In this document: positions 1 to 5,172 of the stretch, one piece after another
Layout: each line of letters opens with the position of its first letter
How positions within the stretch are numbered: position 1 is the first letter of the stretch
Assembly: GCA_017991025.1 (NCBI GenBank)
Contig: JAGNMT010000253.1
Coordinates: forward strand, 1 to 5,835
Length of the DNA stretch: 5,835 nt
Direction: 5' to 3'
Source of the DNA: Verrucomicrobiales bacterium
GTDB taxonomy: Bacteria > Verrucomicrobiota > Verrucomicrobiia > Verrucomicrobiales > DEV007
Notes under the pieces: model-generated
Told to the model about the DNA's origin: nothing
The model's input: only the letters and a program-made list of their open reading frames with translations
Database searches by the model: none
Program-made: the position numbers and the translations under genes

Positions 1-1410
1 GAATTTGCGAATCACTGGCGGGTTGAAAACGGCGAACTCGTTAACAGTGGCACCGGTCCCTACGCCACAACTGAGGAGGCCTTCGGTGATTTTGAACTGC
101 ACATCGAATACAAGACCGTCGCCGGAGCCGATAGTGGTATCTACCTGCGCGGCATGCCGCAGGTGCAGATTTGGGATAATAGTCAGGTCTTCGATCCGGC
201 GAAACCGGACCGTCGCCCGTATCTTGGATCGGGCGGGCTCTTCAACAATACGCCGAAGACCCTCGGGCGGGATCCGATCATGAACGTAGACAAGCCCTTC
301 GGTCAGTGGAACAGCTTCCGCATCCGCCAGATCGGCGCACGCACCTGGGTGACCCTTAATACCCGCCTTGTCGTCGATGGCGCGGTCTTTGAAAATTATC
401 CTGACAAAACGCTGCCTTTTCCCGCGACCGGACCAGTCATGCTCCAGACGCACGGCGGTGAGATCCGCTGGCGGAATATTTATGTTCGTGCCATCGGCGC
501 TGATGAGGCAAAGACTTTTCTCGCCTCAAATCCGCTGATGCCGAACCCGACGGTGTACGATGTCGCCTACGGTCCGCATCCCAAGCAGGTGATGCATTTC
601 TGGAAAGCCGAGACGGATAAACCGGCCCCGGTCCTCTTCTACATTCATGGTGGTGGATGGTCAGGTGGCGGACGCCTCAGCGGGGTTCCGGCCCTGCTCC
701 CGACCCTGCTCAAGGAGGGTATCTCGGTTGCCTCGATCGAGTATCGTTTTATCGACGAAGCCACTGCCGACGGCGTGACCCCTCCGGTGAAAGGCCCGCT
801 TCACGATGCCGCCCGCGCTCTTCAGTTCCTTCGCAGCAAAGCCGGTGAATGGAACATCGACAAGACGCGCATCGGAGCCAGCGGCGGCTCGGCAGGGGCC
901 TGCTCGTCGTTGTGGCTAGCCTTTCACGATGATCTCGCCGATCCGAAGAGTGAAGATCCGGTGGCGCGCGAGTCGTCCCGGCTTTTGTTTGCGGCGGTGA
1001 ACGGTGCCCAGACCACGCTGGATCCGGCGCAAATGAAGGAGTGGACCCCGAACAGCCGCTACGGCGGACATGCTTTCGGGTTCAAAGGGGATACTGAGAA
1101 GAAGCTCTCCCAGTTCGATGAGTTCCTCGCGAAGCGGGAGACCATCCTGCCGTGGATTGCCGAGTATTCGCCGTATGCGCTCGTCACGAAGGATGATCCG
1201 GAAGTGTATCTCTATTACTCGACCCCGCCCGCGCTCGGAAAAGAGGAAAAAGACCCGACCCACACCTCCAACTTCGGGGTGAAACTTCAGGAACATTGTC
1301 AGGCGACCGGGGTAACCTGCGAGCTATTTTATCCAGGAGCAGGTGACGTGAAGCACGCCACGATTCTGGATTATGTGCTGGCAAAGTTGAGCGGGACTCC
1401 GGCGAATTGA
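1..1410 (+). CDS. DUF1080 (3-keto-disaccharide hydrolase-like) domain fused to an alpha/beta-hydrolase esterase, 5'-truncated
   Basis: The frame is open from the first base, and 469 residues are visible. The ATG at 154 lies inside a conserved domain, so it is not the start; the true start and any signal peptide lie off the left edge. Residues 1 to about 165 match DUF1080, a concanavalin-like fold: FGDFELHIEYKT, ADSGIYLRG, PQVQIWDN and HGGEIRWRNIYVR (151-163). Residues about 178-469 are an alpha/beta hydrolase of the BD-FAE/HSL-like esterase type. It has an HGGGW oxyanion motif (216-220), a GGSAG nucleophile elbow with likely catalytic Ser297, a candidate acid Asp418 and a candidate His452 near the C-terminus. 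DUF1080 members are linked to hydrolysis of 3-keto-glycosides, and BD-FAE-like enzymes to removal of acyl esters. Acting on a decorated sugar substrate outside the cytoplasm is inference. The domain calls are firm; the substrate is unknown. The gene is followed by a repeat-rich spacer, so it probably ends its transcription unit. Confidence 0.9.
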   Translation, partial: EFANHWRVENGELVNSGTGPYATTEEAFGDFELHIEYKTVAGADSGIYLRGMPQVQIWDNSQVFDPAKPDRRPYLGSGGLFNNTPKTLGRDPIMNVDKPFGQWNSFRIRQIGARTWVTLNTRLVVDGAVFENYPDKTLPFPATGPVMLQTHGGEIRWRNIYVRAIGADEAKTFLASNPLMPNPTVYDVAYGPHPKQVMHFWKAETDKPAPVLFYIHGGGWSGGGRLSGVPALLPTLLKEGISVASIEYRFIDEATADGVTPPVKGPLHDAARALQFLRSKAGEWNIDKTRIGASGGSAGACSSLWLAFHDDLADPKSEDPVARESSRLLFAAVNGAQTTLDPAQMKEWTPNSRYGGHAFGFKGDTEKKLSQFDEFLAKRETILPWIAEYSPYALVTKDDPEVYLYYSTPPALGKEEKDPTHTSNFGVKLQEHCQATGVTCELFYPGAGDVKHATILDYVLAKLSGTPAN

Positions 1411-1435
1411 ACGCGGATTACGGGCGGCGGTAGAC

Positions 1436-1522
1436 GGGTGCCCATGGTCCAACGGCGGACGGTTCATCGAACCGTCCCTAGTGCGCTGCGCGCCAGAATT
1501 CGGGCACCCATGGTTCATTGAA
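1436..1522. repeat. Pair of degenerate CCCATGGT repeat units
   Basis: GGGTGCCCATGGT (1436-1448) is echoed by GGGCACCCATGGT (1502-1514). The two differ by a swapped pair in the middle, so the 8-mers GGGTGCCC (1436-1443) and GGGCACCC (1502-1509) are also exact reverse complements. After the first copy comes GGTTCATCGAACCGT (1461-1475), and right after the second comes the similar GGTTCATTGAAACGT (1512-1526). This looks like two decayed copies of one intergenic unit, in the manner of a REP/BIME-type element. There is no nearby transposase to support mobility. Confidence 0.5.
1457..1477. repeat. Perfect 9-bp stem hairpin, possible terminator
   Basis: GGACGGTTC (1457-1465) pairs perfectly with GAACCGTCC (1469-1477) around a 3-base loop, about 47 bases after the stop of the esterase gene. 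The same 9-mer recurs in direct orientation at 1549-1557. The hairpin would be stable in RNA and could end or stabilise the upstream transcript. No run of T follows on either strand, so a classical intrinsic terminator is not supported, and a REP-like repeat is equally likely. Confidence 0.5.
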
Positions 1523-1534
1523 ACGTGGCTTTAA

Positions 1535-1594
1535 TCCCGTAGCTTTCGGGACGGTTCCTCGTTCCTTGTTCGTGATAACGAAGAACGAAGAACC
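1535..1594. repeat. Tandem hairpins, TCCCG/CGGGA and a long GAA/TTC-rich stem
   Basis: A small stem, TCCCG (1535-1539) with CGGGA (1547-1551), is followed at once by a larger imperfect one. In the larger one, 1553-1564 pairs with 1583-1594 (11 of 12 bases), 1565-1568 forms a bulge, and 1569-1573 pairs with 1578-1582 around a GATA loop. Because it is imperfect, it is better viewed as a degenerate palindromic repeat than as a regulatory RNA. It lies about 185 bases before the lipoprotein gene, too far to act directly on its translation. Confidence 0.45.
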
Positions 1595-1728
1595 GGGAAC
1601 GTATTCCTATCCGTCTCGGCGACGCATTCAGATTCCCACCGTGCCCGCCGACCTGATATACGCACCTTTTCCCGGAATGTCATTGTCAGACCGGGGAATT
1701 TCCAACATTCTCGATCCGAACTCCCTCG

Positions 1729-1756
1729 TTGATATCACTGCGGGAGATCATACGAA
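1729..1756 (+). promoter_or_regulatory. Weak sigma70-like promoter candidate for the lipoprotein gene
   Basis: TTGATA (1729-1734) is a good -35 match. A 16-base spacer leads to TACGAA (1751-1756), a poor -10 match with three of six consensus bases. The A/T-rich patch 1751-1763 is suitable for melting, and transcription would begin close to the ATG at 1779. No other promoter is better placed. The call is tentative. Confidence 0.25.
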
Positions 1757-1778
1757 TAAATACTGTTGTACCAAAAGA

Positions 1779-2105
1779 ATGAAACATCTGAGCCTTTTGG
1801 CGTTCCTTTTTCTGGTTAGCTGTTCTGACTCTCTTGTTGAGCGGTTTCGTGATTGCTGTGCCGCCTATCATGAACCGGGCTTTGAGACGAGATTGTCAAT
1901 ACTCATTCCTGTCGGCGCAAGCAGCGAAAAATTTGATGAGCTTCTAGCGATCGCCGACAAAATCAGACGGAACCAATCTTCGACGGAGTATATTTTCAGT
2001 GACGCCACTGGGGCATTTTCGGAACAGGGATTGGTCATCATGATCTCGGTCGATCATTCAACCGAAACGATCACTACCGTGGAATCAGCCGTCGCATCGA
2101 ACTAA
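1779..2105 (+). CDS. Small predicted lipoprotein of unknown family
   Basis: The gene encodes 108 residues. I chose the ATG at 1779 because it yields a textbook lipoprotein signal: MK-H, a hydrophobic core (residues 4-13) and a lipobox LVSC with Cys15, followed by Ser. The protein should therefore be lipid-anchored, and Ser at +2 is compatible with outer-membrane sorting by the general Lol rule. The remainder holds a CC pair (26-27) and a plausible beta-alpha-beta-beta order: strand near 38-45, helix near 48-64, strands near 70-75 and 84-91. That would fit a small ferredoxin-like or substrate-binding fold, but this is only a guess from the hydrophobicity pattern. I recognise no family. No clear Shine-Dalgarno sequence precedes the start. 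Base composition is lower in G+C than in the flanking large genes (a sampled 60-base stretch at 1921-1980 is 45% G+C, against 67% at 4081-4140). Confidence 0.6.
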   Translation: MKHLSLLAFLFLVSCSDSLVERFRDCCAAYHEPGFETRLSILIPVGASSEKFDELLAIADKIRRNQSSTEYIFSDATGAFSEQGLVIMISVDHSTETITTVESAVASN

Positions 2106-2155
2106 ACCGGGCACAACCAGGCGGCGATCTCAAGCCCAATCCCGCCGCGAGTTGA

Positions 2156-2184
2156 TTGACTTCTCTGATTCGAATCCGTATTCT
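2156..2184 (+). promoter_or_regulatory. Sigma70-like promoter candidate before the 2241 gene
   Basis: TTGACT (2156-2161, five of six -35 consensus bases) and TATTCT (2179-2184, four of six -10 bases) are separated by the ideal 17 bases. Transcription would start near 2191, about 50 bases before the ATG at 2241. This suggests that the gene at 2241 is transcribed on its own rather than only by read-through from the lipoprotein gene. It rests on consensus matching only. Confidence 0.4.
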
Positions 2185-2240
2185 CTTGTCGATGCCACGC
2201 CCCCGGATTCGGCTGAGATGCATTGAACGTTCCGTTAAGA

Positions 2241-2693
2241 ATGAATCTACGACGTCTACTCGGCATCAAGACCCGACAGGAGGGGTTTGACGCACTACCT
2301 GAGAGCATGTCGGACGATGAACGACTGATCATCTGTAGTATCATACGTAGCTTCCTCGACGATACCCTTGGAGACCGTGAGTGGGATTGGCTGATGACGG
2401 GACCAAAGGAGAGCAAGGAGGCAGAGAGGATTTCGGAGTTTTGCTGCAGCATAGATTTCATTTTCCCGGCTTTGGAGCGTCACATGTTTACATCAGAGTC
2501 GGGCGAGGCGGCACTCCGCGATCTCTTAAAGATCATTGAGGATGAGGCGCACAGCTTTGAAAGCGTATGTATCTGCGTCGATGCTCTGAACGCCAGGGCA
2601 GAAGCCGGCACTGGGCAATCTGTTACCCGCCTCGTGTTAAAATTGGATCGTAGTGACAATTCTCATCCAGAAGAGGAGGGGTGCTCCCGGTAA
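2241..2693 (+). CDS. Hypothetical soluble acidic protein
   Basis: The gene encodes 150 residues from the ATG at 2241. A TTG at 2223 in the same frame would add six residues, but ATG is preferred because it gives a natural MNLRRLLG beginning. No strong ribosome-binding site is visible for either. There is no signal peptide or membrane segment, so the product is probably cytoplasmic. The sequence is rich in Asp and Glu, and the helix-like stretches (about 24-45, 58-82, 87-103) suggest an all-helical protein. It carries a cysteine pair (68-69) and a CIC motif (100-102), and ends in a charged, probably flexible tail (about 136-150). I recognise no family. A small regulatory, adaptor or immunity-type protein would fit the size and charge, but nothing in the sequence proves any of these. 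An antisense open frame covers 2102-2461 and is less protein-like. Confidence 0.55.
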   Translation: MNLRRLLGIKTRQEGFDALPESMSDDERLIICSIIRSFLDDTLGDREWDWLMTGPKESKEAERISEFCCSIDFIFPALERHMFTSESGEAALRDLLKIIEDEAHSFESVCICVDALNARAEAGTGQSVTRLVLKLDRSDNSHPEEEGCSR

Positions 2694-2937
2694 CGGATGC
2701 CATGCCTCAAACGTTGTGCCGTTGTCACACTAAGGCGCATGCGCCGCGCCTCACAACCCGTGACTCATGCCTCATGACCTATGATTGACTTCGTTTCACT
2801 CCGTCCATCTCCACTGCTTTCAGGCGCTCCGATTCATGACTCCTCACGCAACCGCGTAAAGTCCGATGGCGCGAATCTGTGGATTGGCTCCGGGTGAAAT
2901 GCCTTTAGTTTAAGCCGGTTGCCATACGGTTCCTCCC
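2694..2937. other. Non-coding spacer upstream of the DUF1549/DUF1553 gene
   Basis: No gene is supported here. The first part (2701-2774) contains the palindromic segment and 9-bp direct repeat listed separately. Short CATG-containing words recur afterwards (CATGACC at 2774-2780, CATGACTCC at 2835-2843). The promoter of the following operon should lie here. The only candidate I see is TTGGCT (2884-2889), a 16-base spacer and TAGTTT (2906-2911), which is weak. No clear Shine-Dalgarno sequence precedes the ATG at 2938. Confidence 0.5.
2701..2774. repeat. Palindromic segment bounded by a 9-bp direct repeat
   Basis: CATGCCTCA occurs at 2701-2709 and again at 2766-2774. Between the copies, GTTGTG (2713-2718) pairs with CACAAC (2752-2757), enclosing a perfect 12-bp palindrome GGCGCATGCGCC (2734-2745) and an alternative stem AGGCGC/GCGCCT (2733-2738 with 2746-2751). 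The layout resembles a tiny inserted element with a target duplication. The inverted arms do not reach the direct repeats, however, and the surrounding DNA is rich in similar CATG words, so chance or replication slippage is also possible. The hairpin may alternatively serve as a terminator for the gene at 2241, though it has no T run. Confidence 0.4.
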
Positions 2938-5166
2938 ATGACTCCGCTCCTCCGTCACCTCTCCTGCGCCTGCCTCTTTCTGGCCGGTCTTTTTGCTCTT
3001 CCGTCCGTGGGTCGTGCTGCCGAGCCGTCGCGTCCGGTCAATTTCACTAACGACATCGTGCCCATTCTGACGAAGGCGAGTTGCAATACGGGCAGTTGTC
3101 ACGCGAAGGCGATCACGGGGCAGCGCGGCTTCCGCCTTTCGCTGCTCGGCTTTGAACCGCAGGAGGACTATGAGCACATCGTGAAAGAGGGCAGGGGACG
3201 CCGCGTTTTTCCCCAGGCACCGGACCAGAGTCTGCTCCTGCTCAAGGCCGCAAACATTGTCCCCCACGGTGGCGGCAAGAAGCTGGACCCGTCGTCGGAA
3301 GGCTACCAGACGCTCGTGCGCTGGATCAGTGAGGGCATGCCCTACGGTACCGGGGCCGATGCAAAGCTCACTGCGATCGAGGTCGAGCCGAAAAAACTGT
3401 CGATGAAGGTCAACACGACGCAGGCCCTCAAGGTGATCGCCCGCTACTCCGACGGCAGCGCGCGCGATGTCACGGGTATGGCACTCTACGAGGCGAATGA
3501 CCGCAGCATGGCAGAGGCGACGGGTGAGGGGCTCGTAAAGACGCTCGATCTTCCCGGCAACGTCGCGGTGATGGTTCGCTATTCGGGTCTGGTTTCAGTC
3601 TTCAGTATTTCCATCCCGCTCGGCGCGCCAGTCGATCAGGTGCCGCCGTCGAAAAATTTCATCGACGATCTCGTTTTTGCGAATCTCAAGGCCATCGGCG
3701 TACCTCCCTCGCCTGTGGTGGATGACGCGACCTATCTTCGGCGCGTGTCCCTCGACATCGCGGGCCGTCTCCCGACGGTCGATGAGGCAAAGGCTTTTCT
3801 TGCTAACACTGACCCCAAAAAGCGTGATCTCGTGATCGATACGCTCCTCAAGAGCCCCGACTACGCCGACTATTTTGCGAACAAGTGGACGGCGCTCCTG
3901 AAGAACAAGCGAGAGGATGCGGCTGACATCACCGCGAATTTTGCCTTTCATGCCTGGATGCGTGACAGCCTTCTCGCGAATCTGCCCTACGATGATCTCG
4001 TCCGGCAGATCCTCGGGGCGACCGGCACGATTGTCTCAAACCCTCCCGTCGCCTGGTATAAGCGGGTCAAGGAGCCAAACCTGCAGCAGGAGGATGTGGC
4101 CCAGCTCTTCCTCGGGGTGCGCATGCAGTGCGCGCAGTGTCATCATCACCCTTTCGAACGGTGGAGTCAGAAAGACTATCACGCGCTGACGGCTTTTTTC
4201 ACCCAGGTAGGACGCAAGCCGACGGCGATCGCGGGCGAGGATCTCATTTTCCACAAACGCGGCATCGCTCAGGTCGAAAACAAAAAGACGATGGAGAAGG
4301 TGATGCCGGCCGCGCTCGGACAGACGCCACCGGAGATCCTGCCGGATGAAGATCCGCGGCTCCTGCTCGCCGACTGGATGGGTGAATCGTCGAATCCCTT
4401 TTTCGCGAAAGCGCTCGTGAACCGATACTGGAAACACTTTTTTAAACGTGGTCTCGTTGAGCCCGAGGATGATCTTCGGGACACGAATCCGGCGACGAAT
4501 CCGGAACTGCTCGATGCGCTTGCGAAGCATTTCGTCGAGAGCAAATTTGATCTCAAGGCGGTCGTCCGAGTGATCACACAGAGTCAGACGTATCAACTGA
4601 GTTCGATTCCGAACGAGCATAATGCGGTCGACCGGCAGAATTTCTCTCACTTTTATCCAAAACGTCTTCAGGCCGAGGTGCTCCTCGATTCCATTGACCT
4701 GCTTACCGGAGCAAAGACGGATTTCGCCGATCTGCCGGCGGGGACGCGCGCGATTTCCCTGCCTGACAACAGCTACAACCGGGCTGCGCCTTTCCTCAAG
4801 GTGTTCGGTCGTCCCGAGGGGGCGAGTGTCTGTGAGTGTGAGCGGGTCCAGTCCTCGAGCCTCGCCCAGAGCCTGCATCTCATGAACTCCGCCGAGGTCA
4901 AAGGCAAGCTTGCCGTGGCCGGAGGCCGTGCCGATCGGCTCGGTAAGCCTGAAGTCCCTGTCACTGGCGGGATCCGTGAAATCTATCTTGCCGCGTTTAA
5001 TCGCGAACCCACCGGCGAGGAAATCAGCATCGCTGAGAATCATCTCGTCAAAGAACGCCTTGATGCCGCGGGCAAGCCCATTGCTCCGGCCGTCGCGAAA
5101 CGTCAGGCCTACGAGGATCTGCTCTGGGCGATTCTGAGCACAAAAGAATTTTTGTACAACCACTGA
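2938..5166 (+). CDS. Secreted DUF1549/DUF1553 (PSCyt2/PSD1) protein with Ig-like domain and cytochrome-like cysteine motifs
   Basis: The gene is complete, 742 residues. An N-terminal Sec signal peptide (about 1-28, hydrophobic core 9-21, cleavage near GRAA/EP) sends it out of the cytoplasm. Residues about 33-137 form a cytochrome-c-like region with CNTGSCH (C49, C54, H55), an atypical CX4CH, followed by GFRLSLLGF and PHGGGKKL. Residues about 144-228 look like a bacterial Ig-like (Big_2) domain, with the ARYSDGSARDVT signature. DUF1549 spans about 238-425 (FIDDLVFANL; YLRRVSLDIAGRLPT) and ends in a canonical heme-binding motif CAQCHHHPF (C398, C401, H402). DUF1553 spans about 475-740 (NPFFAKALVNRYWKHFF; FDLKAVVRVITQSQTYQLS; LLDSIDLLTG) and includes CECER (C632, C634). 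These families are hugely expanded in Planctomycetota and Verrucomicrobiota. A redox role in sugar breakdown has been suggested by context but is unproven. The PPC gene follows after six bases, indicating an operon. The long antisense frames over this gene are coding shadows. Confidence 0.93.
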   Translation: MTPLLRHLSCACLFLAGLFALPSVGRAAEPSRPVNFTNDIVPILTKASCNTGSCHAKAITGQRGFRLSLLGFEPQEDYEHIVKEGRGRRVFPQAPDQSLLLLKAANIVPHGGGKKLDPSSEGYQTLVRWISEGMPYGTGADAKLTAIEVEPKKLSMKVNTTQALKVIARYSDGSARDVTGMALYEANDRSMAEATGEGLVKTLDLPGNVAVMVRYSGLVSVFSISIPLGAPVDQVPPSKNFIDDLVFANLKAIGVPPSPVVDDATYLRRVSLDIAGRLPTVDEAKAFLANTDPKKRDLVIDTLLKSPDYADYFANKWTALLKNKREDAADITANFAFHAWMRDSLLANLPYDDLVRQILGATGTIVSNPPVAWYKRVKEPNLQQEDVAQLFLGVRMQCAQCHHHPFERWSQKDYHALTAFFTQVGRKPTAIAGEDLIFHKRGIAQVENKKTMEKVMPAALGQTPPEILPDEDPRLLLADWMGESSNPFFAKALVNRYWKHFFKRGLVEPEDDLRDTNPATNPELLDALAKHFVESKFDLKAVVRVITQSQTYQLSSIPNEHNAVDRQNFSHFYPKRLQAEVLLDSIDLLTGAKTDFADLPAGTRAISLPDNSYNRAAPFLKVFGRPEGASVCECERVQSSSLAQSLHLMNSAEVKGKLAVAGGRADRLGKPEVPVTGGIREIYLAAFNREPTGEEISIAENHLVKERLDAAGKPIAPAVAKRQAYEDLLWAILSTKEFLYNH

Positions 5167-5172
5167 GACATC

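Larger units (their letters stand above)
1411..1778. other. Non-coding, repeat-bearing spacer
   Basis: This stretch of about 370 bases lies between the esterase stop and the small lipoprotein gene, and I see no credible gene in it. An open frame beginning with TTG at 1518 runs through it into the lipoprotein gene. Its first 87 codons cross the hairpin repeats and give a sequence without domain character, so I treat them as untranslated. The first half (1436-1594) carries several related inverted and direct repeats, listed separately. The second half (1595-1778) is plain, apart from a weak promoter candidate and an A/T-rich patch just before the ATG at 1779. Confidence 0.6.

Noticed and set aside
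154..156. ATG as start of the DUF1080-esterase gene
   Set aside because: The conserved DUF1080 sequence continues upstream in the same frame to the first base of the window, so this Met is internal.
502..524. Near-identical 23-bp match to 3781-3803 in the DUF1549/DUF1553 gene (DEAKTFLA versus DEAKAFLA)
   Set aside because: The two lie in unrelated domains, in frame, as a common helix sequence. Shared codon preference explains the match better than recombination or a repeat element.
916..1296. Open frame of 126 codons on the - strand
   Set aside because: It is a shadow of the esterase domain, which holds the catalytic motifs on the + strand.
1518..1778. N-terminal extension of the lipoprotein gene from a TTG at 1518
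   Set aside because: It is translated through hairpin repeats, shows no domain features and would bury the clear lipoprotein signal peptide that begins at 1779.
2121..2148. GCGGCG/CGCCGC inverted repeat after the lipoprotein stop
   Set aside because: The stem is only six bases with a 16-base loop and no T run, so it is too weak to call a terminator.
2102..2461. Open frame of 119 codons on the - strand, overlapping the 2241 gene
   Set aside because: The product is Ser/Arg-rich and of low complexity, with no motif. The + strand frame gives a more protein-like, acidic sequence and has a promoter candidate. Not fully excluded, because the + strand gene is itself an orphan.
4036..5163. Long open frame of 375 codons on the - strand
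   Set aside because: It lies wholly inside the DUF1549/DUF1553 gene, whose conserved motifs prove the + strand frame. The translation is Arg-rich and without domain character, as expected for an antisense shadow in GC-rich DNA.
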